A stretch of DNA of 64,000 bases from JALHUB01 sp050010555 (lineage in GTDB: Bacteria; Chloroflexota; Dehalococcoidia; DSTF01; JALHUB01): NCBI GenBank assembly GCA_050010555.1, contig JBEKKV010000005.1, positions 1 to 64,000 on the forward strand, read 5' to 3'. Position numbers and translations under genes: made by a program. Below the pieces are notes generated by a model. It was not told the DNA's origin. It ran no database searches and saw only the letters and a list, made by a program, of their open reading frames with translations. The stretch's first letter is position 1; each line of letters starts with the position of its first letter. Shown here piece after piece: positions 16,753 through 25,071 of the stretch.

Positions 16753-19116
16753 ATGCGCGAAGTCGAAACCGTCCAATCGTCAATCGGCGAAGCGACGCTT
16801 GACGTCGAGGGCGCGACCGTTGCCGCCGTGCGCCTGGACCCGGCGCAGTCGTACGTCGACGTGCCCGAGTTGCTGAAGGAGGTTATCGACCGCGACGACC
16901 GGCCGGCATGGCAGGCTATCGTCGAGCGGATCGACTACACGTGCCTTTGTCTCGACGGCGCGCTCAAGGCGTTTTGCGAAGAGACGGACCTGAGCGAGAT
17001 GCTGCGCAGCGAGCTCGCGGCGGGCAAGAAGCTGCTCCTCAAGCCGAACCTCGTCAACGCCGTCTGCATCGACCCGCAAGAGCACGGGCGCGGCCTTGGC
17101 TACGCCACCTGCACCGCCTGGCCCTTCGTCGCGGCGGTCATGCGCTGGCTGCACGACCGGCTGGACGTGTCTTATCACCAGATGGCGCTCGGCGAAGCGG
17201 CAACGTCGATGTCGGCGGCGGCCGCCTACGCGACGCGGCTGTTCGGCCGGCCCGTCACCCGCGAGGCGATTATGGAAGGGCGCGTCGACGACTCCTACGG
17301 CGGCTGGGGCTTCTATTTCGTGCGAAAGTACCTGGCCGAATCGCACGACCCGTCGCACCAGGACGACCCGATGCGGGGGTACGACGACAGCGTCGCCGGC
17401 AACTACCTGCCGCCTGGTCGTGCGATGGACCGCCTGCCGGTCTACGATTTGAATCGCATCCAGGACGTGCCGGAGCGCGGGCGTCGGGTGCCGGTGCCGG
17501 ACGGAGCCAACTTCCAGTCGATAACGCTGCACAAGGCGGTTGTCGGCGGAGAGCCGTCGGATGCGGCGGACCGGCGCGACTATCCGGGCTGCGTGCTGCT
17601 GAGCCTGCCCAAGATGAAGGTTCACAACATCGCCCTGTTCACCAACGCCATCAAGAACCTGGGGATCGGCCTCTATCCGATGGAAGCGGCATCTGGCGAC
17701 GAACCCGCGAGCACCGCCTGGCTGTACAGCTCGCCGCAACTGCCGGTGCCGGGGATGAAGAGCCGCCTGCCGCATCAGGTGTGGACGGCGTCGACGGACG
17801 ACCGGACCGGCCGGCCGCACTCCGTCAAGCGTACGGCGGGCATCAACGGCACGATGGTCGACATCATCAAGGCGGTGCAGACGCAGGGCGTGCGGGTGTT
17901 GAGCGTCGTCGACGCCATCGAGACGATCAATATCGACCATTCGCTCGACGCGCCGGCGATTCGCGTTCCCGAGGGCTTCGTCTTCGCCGGCCTCGACGTC
18001 GTCGCCCTCGACCTGCTCTGCGCGCGCTACATGTTCAATATGCTTCCGATGGCCGAGGCGCGAAAGCTCGCCGCGGAAGGCAAGGCGCCGTCGGAGTGGC
18101 TGCAACGCGTGCCTCTGCCGACGGTCGAAGGGCAGAACATCGTGACGGCGGAGGGCTACGACTCGCCACTGTCCCGCCACGTCCTCTTCGAGTACGCGGC
18201 AGGAAGGGGCATCGGCGGTCAAGCGTACCATGTCGTCGGGAGGGACATGTGGCAGAGCGAGCGGCTGGCGTCTCTGGAGGGGCACCTGGGCCGCGTCGAG
18301 GGCGGGCGCTTCTTTGAGCTGTTGACCGACACGCTGTACTACGACCAGTTGAAGCTGCTGTGGGACCTGCAGACGACCGTGCTGAGCTATGCCGCCGCGA
18401 ACGACGCGCTCACCGGCACTAGCTACCGTCAGCACTTCCTGAACGCGTTCGACGAGAACGGCGACGGCGTCATCGACTACGAGGAGATGGGCCGGAAGGG
18501 CATCGTCGATTTCATGTTGTACGCCGCAGCCTACGGCGTCCATCTGATGGGCAGCGAGGAGCACGGTATGCTGCGTGGCTTCTTCGCTTTGCGGGCGAAC
18601 GCGCTTCGCTGGTCCGACGCGGCCCTGAACCCCGACGGGCTGGACTTCCTCAAGGAGTACTTCGAAAGCTCGACGGCGCTGGTGGGGCTGACGCTGTCGC
18701 AGATGGAGCTCGAGGGCGCGGACGCTTTCGTGCCATCGATGACGTGGGGCAAGGGCAAGTGGCCGAGCGTGCAGATGTCCCGCTTCATGGCCATCGGCTC
18801 GATGCTCTACGGCCTCGGCTTTCCGTTCATGACGACGGTCGACTCGATCTATGGAATCGCTTTCCAGTACGCCGACAAGGCGTTCAACGGCAGCACCTAC
18901 ACCGGCGACGTGGAGACGATGAGCGATCCGAACTCGACGGCGGCGGTGGAGTACGTGCAGGCGGTTTCCTCTGGGGCGAAGCCGCTCCCCTTCTTGCTGT
19001 ACGTACCGCAGGGCTTCGGGCAGGTGCTCGGGAAAGCGGTGCCGAACGTCGAGGAGACGGAGGACCCGCGCCGGATGCTGCGAGTGGAGTTCGGCGGCGG
19101 CAAGGAGGTCTGGTAA
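16753..19116 (+). CDS. DUF362-domain protein with EF-hand
   Basis: A 787-residue protein. The N-terminal two thirds follow the DUF362 plan: KLLLKPNLVNAV (about 94-105), the LLSLPKMKVHN block (about 284-294) and an INGTMVDIIK block. In other bacteria DUF362 is often fused to ferredoxin domains; none is present here. Instead a single EF-hand calcium loop, DENGDGVIDYEE, lies at residues 567-578, inside a helical C-terminal region without a family I recognise. The function is unknown. Start ATG 16753 follows AGGAGGAG. Long minus-strand frames across this gene are shadows caused by its high GC. Confidence 0.75.
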   Translation: MREVETVQSSIGEATLDVEGATVAAVRLDPAQSYVDVPELLKEVIDRDDRPAWQAIVERIDYTCLCLDGALKAFCEETDLSEMLRSELAAGKKLLLKPNLVNAVCIDPQEHGRGLGYATCTAWPFVAAVMRWLHDRLDVSYHQMALGEAATSMSAAAAYATRLFGRPVTREAIMEGRVDDSYGGWGFYFVRKYLAESHDPSHQDDPMRGYDDSVAGNYLPPGRAMDRLPVYDLNRIQDVPERGRRVPVPDGANFQSITLHKAVVGGEPSDAADRRDYPGCVLLSLPKMKVHNIALFTNAIKNLGIGLYPMEAASGDEPASTAWLYSSPQLPVPGMKSRLPHQVWTASTDDRTGRPHSVKRTAGINGTMVDIIKAVQTQGVRVLSVVDAIETINIDHSLDAPAIRVPEGFVFAGLDVVALDLLCARYMFNMLPMAEARKLAAEGKAPSEWLQRVPLPTVEGQNIVTAEGYDSPLSRHVLFEYAAGRGIGGQAYHVVGRDMWQSERLASLEGHLGRVEGGRFFELLTDTLYYDQLKLLWDLQTTVLSYAAANDALTGTSYRQHFLNAFDENGDGVIDYEEMGRKGIVDFMLYAAAYGVHLMGSEEHGMLRGFFALRANALRWSDAALNPDGLDFLKEYFESSTALVGLTLSQMELEGADAFVPSMTWGKGKWPSVQMSRFMAIGSMLYGLGFPFMTTVDSIYGIAFQYADKAFNGSTYTGDVETMSDPNSTAAVEYVQAVSSGAKPLPFLLYVPQGFGQVLGKAVPNVEETEDPRRMLRVEFGGGKEVW

Positions 19117-19191
19117 AGTTTTCGTCGCTTCTGCCGATGGATATACTGCCAGGAGGGGATGGGCGGGCAGTCCGTCCGAATCTGGTCCCCC

Positions 19192-19220
19192 TTGACAGCC
19201 CTGGGTGTTGGGGCTAGACT
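19192..19220 (+). promoter_or_regulatory. Consensus sigma-70 promoter of the structured RNA
   Basis: TTGACA (19192-19197), a 17-base spacer and TAGACT (19215-19220). One of the strongest promoter matches in the window. It points into a region with no long gene, with a predicted start of transcription near 19227. Confidence 0.8.
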
Positions 19221-19268
19221 GAAGGTGAGCCCGGGATGGGATCCAAAATCCGAAAGGAGGAGGCGCTC

Positions 19269-19316
19269 ATGGTAGAGAACCGGGTTCTCTGGGGGGTGTG
19301 GCAGGTTGACTGTTGA
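19269..19316 (+). CDS. 15-residue ORF in the structured RNA
   Basis: The peptide is MVENRVLWGVWQVDC. It has an unusually strong ribosome site (AAAGGAGGAGG, spacing about 6) and stops one base before a 9-bp hairpin. Two tryptophans in a WGVW setting would suit an attenuation leader, but no biosynthetic gene follows. It could be a leader, a small secreted or membrane-active peptide, or a translation-coupled switch. Too short for codon statistics. Confidence 0.5.
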   Translation: MVENRVLWGVWQVDC

Positions 19317-19457
19317 GCCCTACCCTGACGGGGTAGGGCGTACGGTCGCCGAGTTGGCCCCGTCGCATCAGTGCATTGGTGGCCACCGTCCTGAATAGGA
19401 CGGGTCGGCCAAGCGCTGGGGGGCAAGCCCTCGTGGGGGCCTCTCGGGATGAAGATT

Positions 19458-19491
19458 ACAAGAGCCGTCTTGTTAAGACGGCTCTTGTTTT
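19458..19491 (+). terminator. Perfect intrinsic terminator of the structured RNA
   Basis: A 14-bp stem (19458-19471 with 19475-19488, core AAGAGCCGTCTT) with a tiny loop and a TTTT run. The T-run exists only on the plus strand, so it serves the RNA and not the convergent glycosyltransferase gene. Confidence 0.88.
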
Positions 19492-19521
19492 GTGTCGTGT
19501 TTCTCAGCCGCGGCAAGGAGC

Positions 19522-21288
19522 CTAGGCCTTCTCCGTGCACTTGTACTCCAGCCTCTTGCCCAGGATGAGACGGACCTGCGAGTCGAGGCCGGGCAGTGCG
19601 CCGAAGATGAAGGTTATCGGCGCCATTAGGAACCACTGCCCGAACTGCACCGGGTACATCCAGATCGGGAAGGTCTTCGGGCGCGGCGGCCGCATGAACG
19701 TGTCGAAACCGACCATTATGGCCAGCGGGACCATGCACGGGAAGAGGATCTTCGCGGACATCATGTTGAACCAGGGAGGCACCATCGGCATAACGGACGC
19801 GGGCAAGAAACCGTTGGCGCACAGGAAGACGAAGGCCGCAGGAACAGCGCGTCCGATGGTAATCAGGAACCACTGACTGGACCAGAGAACGTGGTTCTCG
19901 AAGACGCTCCAGGTGCGGCGGAAGCGCTGCAGGAGCGATATCTCCGGGTGGGCGGCCGCCATCTTAATGGCGTAGGAGATGTCGGACGCGCCCCAGGCGT
20001 GGCGCCGCGCCTGCTGATAGTGCTCCCAGAACGTGCGGAGGTAGCCGTGGGCGCGGACGCCGTCGTTGCCGACCACCAGGAAGATCGGCTCAACGTTCAC
20101 GTTGCCGTTGAGCAGGAAAAAGCACTTCAGCATCATGTGCCAGTCTTCGGAAATGATATCCGGGTCCCAGTAGCCGACCTCGTCCGCCATGCGCAGGCTG
20201 AGGCTGTAGGTGGACTGCGGGAAGCGGATGGCGTGCTTGCGGGTCAGCTTCACGAGCTGGTTTAGCCCGCCGAGGGAGTTGGACAGCCGAAGCGGCGCCG
20301 GCACCTCCCAGACGTTGTTGTAGTAGAAGATGGGCGCTTGCCAGAAGCGTCGATAGCGCATTCGGCTGGTGGCGAACTTGTAGGTCAGACAGGCGTAGTA
20401 GTTGGGCGGGAACTGCGTGTCGGCATCGCAGCTAGTAACGGTCACCAGGTCGAGGTCGTAGCCCAGCTCATCGATGAGCTTGCGCTTGGCGATTCGGGCC
20501 GCCCACAGCTCGTTCGATGACTTGCCGCGTATCTCGCCTTCGATGTCCGGTGGATGGAACGTCGGGAAGAACAGCATGAAGCGGTCGGCGAACTTCTTCT
20601 GCAGGATCTGCGCCTTCTCGGCAGCGCCCGCTTCGGCGCCTTCGAGCGCCAGCACAACGACGAGCTGCTGGCGGTCCAGCGTCTGGTCCACCAGTGTTTG
20701 CAGCGTCGTCGAGAGCTTCTCCACGCTCTCCTTATAGCTTGGGATGATGACGATGTGGCGCACTTCCTCCCAGCGCAGGTACGCCTCGCCGCGGGCCGCC
20801 GCCTCGTTGTAGCTCTGGCGCCAGTCAATCTTCTTGTGGCGTCTCAGGATGGCGTGGCCGCGGACGACGTGGATGCCGGTGTTGATGGAGCGCCACGCCC
20901 AGTACACGTCGAAGCCGACGAGCATGATGGCCAGCGGCAGCGGCAAGAAGAACGTCCCCCAGACCAGGGTGCTGATAAGGAAGAGAGCGCAGGCGCCCGG
21001 AAGAATGTCCAGGGCGCGCTGAATGAGGTGGTCGCGCTGGGGATGAGCGTGCAGCCCTTCGATGGCGACCGGCTTGGGGATCGCAATTGTCGTTGTCGGG
21101 AAGCTCGGCGGAGCAATGGCCGGGAGCGGCATCATCAGCTCGCCGAGGTCGATGTCGGACGTCAGGGGGAGGCGGTCGCCTGCGATGATCGAGTTAGTGA
21201 CGCCGTCGATGGCGCCCGATGCGATGGCCGGAGACAGAAACAAATCTCCGGAAGCGCCCGAGAAGCTCTTTGCCTCTAACGGTTCCAT
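19522..21288 (-). CDS. GT2 family membrane glycosyltransferase (cellulose-synthase-like), c-di-AMP riboswitch controlled
   Basis: A 588-residue processive-type glycosyltransferase 2. After a proline-rich N-terminal tail come two membrane helices (about 95-135), then the catalytic domain with IIPSYKE (about 181-187), the metal site SCDADT (286-291), the catalytic-base motif SEDWHM (381-386) and QQARRHAWG, the counterpart of QxxRW. Membrane helices follow. It probably makes an extracellular polysaccharide. Start ATG 21288 has AGGGA upstream; an ATG at 21321 is possible, but the TTG at 21336 abuts the riboswitch terminator and is unlikely. The riboswitch upstream indicates control by cyclic di-AMP. 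Confidence 0.87.
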   Translation of the reverse strand: MEPLEAKSFSGASGDLFLSPAIASGAIDGVTNSIIAGDRLPLTSDIDLGELMMPLPAIAPPSFPTTTIAIPKPVAIEGLHAHPQRDHLIQRALDILPGACALFLISTLVWGTFFLPLPLAIMLVGFDVYWAWRSINTGIHVVRGHAILRRHKKIDWRQSYNEAAARGEAYLRWEEVRHIVIIPSYKESVEKLSTTLQTLVDQTLDRQQLVVVLALEGAEAGAAEKAQILQKKFADRFMLFFPTFHPPDIEGEIRGKSSNELWAARIAKRKLIDELGYDLDLVTVTSCDADTQFPPNYYACLTYKFATSRMRYRRFWQAPIFYYNNVWEVPAPLRLSNSLGGLNQLVKLTRKHAIRFPQSTYSLSLRMADEVGYWDPDIISEDWHMMLKCFFLLNGNVNVEPIFLVVGNDGVRAHGYLRTFWEHYQQARRHAWGASDISYAIKMAAAHPEISLLQRFRRTWSVFENHVLWSSQWFLITIGRAVPAAFVFLCANGFLPASVMPMVPPWFNMMSAKILFPCMVPLAIMVGFDTFMRPPRPKTFPIWMYPVQFGQWFLMAPITFIFGALPGLDSQVRLILGKRLEYKCTEKA

Positions 21289-21340
21289 GGCTAATTCCCT
21301 GCCCTTTCTGTTTCGCCGCATCCTGCGGACGGACAACGGG

Positions 21341-21377
21341 CAAAGAGAAAAGGTCGTCCCGTTGCGGTCCGACCTTT
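21341..21377 (-). terminator. Riboswitch expression platform: intrinsic terminator
   Basis: On the minus strand AAAGGTCG (21370-21377) pairs with CGACCTTT (21349-21356) and is followed by TCTCTTT. It lies directly downstream of the c-di-AMP aptamer and before the start codon, the layout of a transcription-off switch. Confidence 0.8.
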
Positions 21378-21378
21378 C

Positions 21379-21503
21379 GCACGCCTACGAGGTTAGCTGA
21401 CGGGTTAGGGCTGAAAGGTTGCCCTTCCCGGTAACCCGGGATTAACCCCTCTACTGGTTCCCCCGTCCCCGAGTCAACTCGGGCGTTCGGCGGTTTGCTT
21501 GTC
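21379..21503 (-). promoter_or_regulatory. Cyclic di-AMP riboswitch (ydaO-yuaA type)
   Basis: Read on the minus strand the leader contains the conserved blocks of the ydaO-yuaA aptamer in the right order: CCGCCGAAC, GGGGGAACCA, GGGGTTAATCC, GGGTTACC, CAACCTTTCAG, CCCTAACCCGTCAG, CTAACCTCGTAGGCG. The last block is almost the family consensus. In known cases c-di-AMP binding promotes termination. Here the switch sits between a promoter (21510-21538) and a GT2 synthase gene, linking a wall or osmotic second messenger to polysaccharide synthesis. Confidence 0.92.
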
Positions 21504-21509
21504 AACGTT

Positions 21510-21538
21510 AATTTAGCGATAATGCAGGCCTTTGTCAA
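21510..21538 (-). promoter_or_regulatory. Promoter of the riboswitch-GT2 transcript
   Basis: On the minus strand TTGACA (21533-21538), a 17-base spacer and TAAATT (21510-21515). The predicted transcription start, near 21503, coincides with the 5' side of the aptamer. Confidence 0.7.
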
Positions 21539-21570
21539 GCTTTCGCAGGCGCTGCAATCGAACCTTGGGG

Positions 21571-23217
21571 TCAGGGCCGTCGGAGGATGGCGCCGGTGCT
21601 CGCAGAGGTGACGAGCGAGGCGTAGCGGGCCAGATAGGGCAGCAGCTCGCCCTGATCCGGCGGACTCCATTTCGCCAAGCGGCGTTCGATCTCCGCCGGC
21701 GAAAGGCGCACGTTCAGCGACTTCGCCGGCATGTCGATTTCAATGATGTCGCCTTCCTCGATGACGGCGAAGGGGCCGCCCTCCATCGCTTCCGGCGAGA
21801 CGTGGCCTATAGAGGCGCCCTTCGTCGCGCCCGAGAAGCGGCCGTCGGTGACCAGCGCCACTTCTGCGTCCAGGCCCTTGCTGACGATGGCGGACGTGGC
21901 CCAGAGCATCTCGCGCATTCCAGGGCCGCCTTTCGGGCCCTCGTACTTGATTATGACCACGTCCCCGCTCTTGATGCTGCCGCCGCCGATGGCGTCGCGG
22001 GCGTCCTCCTCGCAGTTGAAGACGCGCGCCGGCCCCTGGTGCCGCATCATGCCGGGCGCGACGGCCGATTGCTTCACGATGGCCCCATCCAGCGCGATGT
22101 TCCCGTACAGCACGGCCAGCCCGCCCTCGGGGTGGTACGGGTTGTCGATGGGCCGGATCACGTCCCTGTCCGTGATGCGCGCTTCCTCGACGATCTCGCC
22201 GACCGTGCGGCCGCTCAGCGTCATCGCGTCGAGGTGAAGGTGGCCGCGCGAGGCAAGCTCCTTCATAACGCCCTGGAGGCCGCCGGCTTCGAAGAGGTCC
22301 TCGATGAAGTAATTGCCGGCGGGACTCAGGTTGCAGAGGCGCGGCGTGTTGCGGCTGATGCGGTCGAAAGTGGCGAGGTCGAGGTCAACGCGCGCCTCGT
22401 TGGCAAGCGCCATGAGGTGGAGGACGGTGTTGGACGAGCCGCCGATCGCCATGTCGACGGTGATGGCGTTCTCGAAGGCGTCGCGCGTGAGGACGGAGCG
22501 CGCCGTGACGTTCTCGGCGAAGAGCTCCATCACCCGTGTGCCGGCGTGCTTGGCCAGCTCGCGGCGTCGACCGTAGACGGCGGGAATGGTGCCGTTCCAG
22601 GGCAAGGCGAGGCCGAGTGCCTCCGCCATACAGTTCATGCTGTTGGCCGTGAACAGCCCGGCGCAGGCGCCGCAGGTCGGCGCGGCGCGGTTCAGGACTT
22701 CCAGCAGGTCGGCGCCGCTGATCTCGCCGCGCTGCAGCCTGGGGAAGAACTCCGATATCTTGCTGACGTCGATTCGCTCGTCGCAGAAGCGGCCGGGCAG
22801 CATGGGCCCGCCGCTGATGATGACCGACGGCAGATTGAGGCGCGCCATCGCCATCATCATGCCGGGGGTTATCTTGTCGCAGTTCGTCACGAGGACCATG
22901 GCGTCGAGGGCATGGGCCATCATCATCGCTTCGATGGAATCGGCGATGAGCTCGCGACTGGGCAGCGGATAGCACATGCCGGCGTGTCCTTCGGCCCAAC
23001 CGTCGCAGATGGCGATGGCCGGGAACTCGAATGGCGTGCCGCCGGCGGCAAGAACGCCGTCGCGGGCGGCGCGGGCGATCTGGTCGAGGTGTTCATGGCC
23101 GGGGACCAGTTCGTTCTGGGAGTTGACGATGGCGACCAGCGGCTTCTGCATTTCCTGGGCGGTACGGCCCATGGCCACGAAAAGGGGTCTGCGCGGCTTC
23201 ACGACGTCGCTTCTCAT
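21571..23217 (-). CDS. ilvD: Dihydroxy-acid dehydratase (IlvD/Edd family)
   Basis: A 548-residue IlvD/Edd protein, expected to convert 2,3-dihydroxy-isovalerate and its isoleucine-pathway homologue to 2-keto acids. Cluster residues Cys113 (TNCDKITPG) and Cys185 (CGACAGLFTANSM) are present. The third cysteine of [2Fe-2S] members (PCN motif) is replaced by PGH (residues 39-41), as in Bacillus and archaeal enzymes. EFPAIAICDGWAEGHAGM and PSRELIADSIE are typical of true IlvD, though a sugar-acid dehydratase cannot be ruled out. Start ATG 23217 has GGGGAGG six bases upstream. The gene is alone, without other branched-chain genes. Confidence 0.88.
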   Translation of the reverse strand: MRSDVVKPRRPLFVAMGRTAQEMQKPLVAIVNSQNELVPGHEHLDQIARAARDGVLAAGGTPFEFPAIAICDGWAEGHAGMCYPLPSRELIADSIEAMMMAHALDAMVLVTNCDKITPGMMMAMARLNLPSVIISGGPMLPGRFCDERIDVSKISEFFPRLQRGEISGADLLEVLNRAAPTCGACAGLFTANSMNCMAEALGLALPWNGTIPAVYGRRRELAKHAGTRVMELFAENVTARSVLTRDAFENAITVDMAIGGSSNTVLHLMALANEARVDLDLATFDRISRNTPRLCNLSPAGNYFIEDLFEAGGLQGVMKELASRGHLHLDAMTLSGRTVGEIVEEARITDRDVIRPIDNPYHPEGGLAVLYGNIALDGAIVKQSAVAPGMMRHQGPARVFNCEEDARDAIGGGSIKSGDVVIIKYEGPKGGPGMREMLWATSAIVSKGLDAEVALVTDGRFSGATKGASIGHVSPEAMEGGPFAVIEEGDIIEIDMPAKSLNVRLSPAEIERRLAKWSPPDQGELLPYLARYASLVTSASTGAILRRP

Positions 23218-23386
23218 TGCGGCCTCCCCGACTTCTGAGCGAATGGGTTCATGATCTCAGTCTAGCGGCCGCGGGCGCTCTCCGCCAGCACAGCGTTCCG
23301 CTACGTCAGCGAGACGCTCAGGACGAGAATAAGCTAGACTGAACGTGATCATCGCCCGGACACGGGCCCGCGGGGAGGCGGACGTC

Positions 23387-24469
23387 TTGGGAGAGCGCAG
23401 CTACAGGTCAGGACTGGCGATTTCCGTGCTGTTACTGTCGTCGGCGCTGCTGCCGGCGTGCAGGGGAAGCGGAGCGGCACCGTCGCCCACCGTCTCGCAG
23501 TCGATTAGCACATCGACGGCCGCGCCCACCCCCGACCCCGGCGCGCCGGGGCCCTATCCCGTCGGCGTCACCGAGATCACGTTCCAGCGGCCTTCGACGA
23601 CCACCGGTGAGCCGCGCATCCTCAAGACCGTTATCTGGTATCCTGCTGACGCGGCCGCAGCCAACGAGTCGCCCGACGCGACGTACAAGGGCGTCATGGA
23701 CGCGGAGCCGTCGCGCGAGGGCGCGCCTTTCCCGATCATCCTCTTCTCGCACGGCAGCGGCGGCACGCCCCTCCAATCGACATTCTACACGTCGCATCTC
23801 GCCAGCCAGGGCTTTGTGGTCGTCGCGCCGCCGCATCCCGGGGACACGATCAACGACTGCTTTCCCTGCATCGACATGAAGGCGCTCGCCGATTCACTGC
23901 TCAACCGGCCGGACGACATGACCTTCGTTCTCGACTCGATGCTGAAGCTGAACGACGACCCGTCGTCACCGTTCCAGGGGGCACTGGACGGCACACGCGT
24001 CGGGATGAGCGGCCATTCCTTCGGCGGGCTGACGACGCTGCAACTGGCGGGCCGGGACACGACACCGTTCGCGGCCGCGCTGGCGATGGCGCCGCCGGCT
24101 GCTGCAGTGGTGGGGAATCGCAACCCTTCCAACATTCCAATAATGATCATGGGCGGCGGCGAGGACACGACCTGCCCGCTCGCCCAGCAGGAAGCCTATT
24201 ACAACGCGCTCAACGACAGCGAGCCGCGCTTCCTGGTCGTCTTTCCGCGCGGCGGCCACACCGCCTACACCGATCCGTGCATCCCGCTGATCGACACGTG
24301 CGGGCCAGCGGCAATCGATCAGGACAAGGCGCACGAGCTGATCGACTTCTATGCCACGGCCTTCTTCAAGACATACGTCACCGGGGACCTGAGCTACGCG
24401 GCCTACCTCGATCCGAAGCTGGCGACCGGCGACGCTGACCTCCAGTACGAGGCGAGCGTGCCGAACTGA
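23387..24469 (+). CDS. Secreted alpha/beta hydrolase, lipoprotein (PAF-acetylhydrolase/dienelactone-hydrolase-like)
   Basis: A 360-residue lipoprotein with signal peptide and lipobox LLPAC, a Ser/Thr/Pro linker, then an alpha/beta hydrolase fold. The nucleophile elbow is GHSFGG, the acid probably the Asp in GGGEDTTCP and the histidine in GGHTAY. VIWYPADAA and FPIILFSHGSGG resemble the predicted dienelactone hydrolase/PAF-AH group. It probably acts on esters outside the cytoplasm; the substrate is unknown. I prefer TTG 23387, which has GGGGAGG seven bases upstream and gives a compact signal peptide. A GTG at 23345 would add 14 residues. Confidence 0.82.
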   Translation: MGERSYRSGLAISVLLLSSALLPACRGSGAAPSPTVSQSISTSTAAPTPDPGAPGPYPVGVTEITFQRPSTTTGEPRILKTVIWYPADAAAANESPDATYKGVMDAEPSREGAPFPIILFSHGSGGTPLQSTFYTSHLASQGFVVVAPPHPGDTINDCFPCIDMKALADSLLNRPDDMTFVLDSMLKLNDDPSSPFQGALDGTRVGMSGHSFGGLTTLQLAGRDTTPFAAALAMAPPAAAVVGNRNPSNIPIMIMGGGEDTTCPLAQQEAYYNALNDSEPRFLVVFPRGGHTAYTDPCIPLIDTCGPAAIDQDKAHELIDFYATAFFKTYVTGDLSYAAYLDPKLATGDADLQYEASVPN

Positions 24470-24484
24470 TCGGGGCGACGAGCG

Positions 24485-24982
24485 TCAGGATTCGTCGTCG
24501 CCGTCCTTCTTGTCACAACTGCATAACGACGTGAGGGCGTCGACGGAGATAGCGCCCGGTCCCGCAAGACCAAGAGTCGCGGCGCCCGTCGCCAGCGATA
24601 GCGGCAGCTCGAAACCGCCCTGGCCGAAGAAGCCATTCTTCCAGTGCACCTTCCAGATCGCCGTCGACATGTTGATGATGATTGGCAACGCGACGAGTCT
24701 GGTCTTGAAGCCCAGAACAAGCGCCAGGCCGCCGAAGAGCTCGGTTGCCCCGGAAACGTAGGCGGCGACCTGTGGGTACGGAACGCCCATCTTCTCGAGG
24801 CCGTCCGCGAACGCCTGCGGCCCGCCGTGCTCGATGGAGGTCTGCCAGTTGGGGCCAAGCACCTTCAGCGGCCTCTCGGGAACTTTCTTATCCGGCCCCC
24901 CGAAGAGCTTGGGGTAGCCGTGCGCCATCAGTATGACGCCGACGTTGAGCCGAAGCAGTAACAGGCCAAGGCTGCGAAACAT
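24485..24982 (-). CDS. DoxX-family membrane protein
   Basis: A 165-residue protein with four membrane segments and the DoxX pattern: LLLLRLNVGVILMAHGYPKLFGG at the start, SGATELFGGLALVLGFKTRLVAL in the middle and HWKNGFFGQGGFELPLSLA near the end. Family members are small quinone- or thiosulfate-linked membrane proteins of poorly defined role. Start ATG 24982 follows AGGAGGATGAGG. The end faces the convergent hydrolase gene 15 bases away. Confidence 0.88.
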   Translation of the reverse strand: MFRSLGLLLLRLNVGVILMAHGYPKLFGGPDKKVPERPLKVLGPNWQTSIEHGGPQAFADGLEKMGVPYPQVAAYVSGATELFGGLALVLGFKTRLVALPIIINMSTAIWKVHWKNGFFGQGGFELPLSLATGAATLGLAGPGAISVDALTSLCSCDKKDGDDES

Positions 24983-25071
24983 TTCCTCATCCTCCTATCG
25001 TCCGTGATTAGCCGAAGGCTCGCTAGTACAATAGGCGTGACGCGTACAGCACCGGTGACAGCGCCACCAGC

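Larger units (their letters stand above)
19227..19491 (+). ncRNA. Free-standing structured RNA of about 265 nt, family not recognised
   Basis: The transcript is bounded by a consensus promoter and a perfect terminator. It holds a 15-codon ORF (19269-19316) behind AAAGGAGGAGG, then a 9-bp hairpin starting right at the stop codon (19317-19325 with 19331-19339, loop TGACG). A larger folded domain follows: TTGGCC 19354-19359 with GGCCAA 19407-19412 enclosing CCGTCCT 19386-19392 with AGGACGG 19397-19403. The final terminator closes it. No downstream plus-strand gene exists, so it is not a simple leader or attenuator. I checked it by eye against RNase P, SRP, tmRNA, 6S, T-box and common riboswitches without a match. 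Confidence 0.7.

Noticed and set aside
16780..18564. A 594-codon minus-strand frame across the DUF362 gene.
   Set aside because: A typical high-GC shadow: composition full of Arg, Val, His and Asp, no domain and no ribosome site, fully opposite a conserved gene.
19360..19410. GGTGG..ACCG followed by a CGTCC-type element, recalling a T-box antiterminator.
   Set aside because: The conserved T-box core (AGGGTGGnACCGCG) is not matched, there is no specifier loop and no downstream gene.
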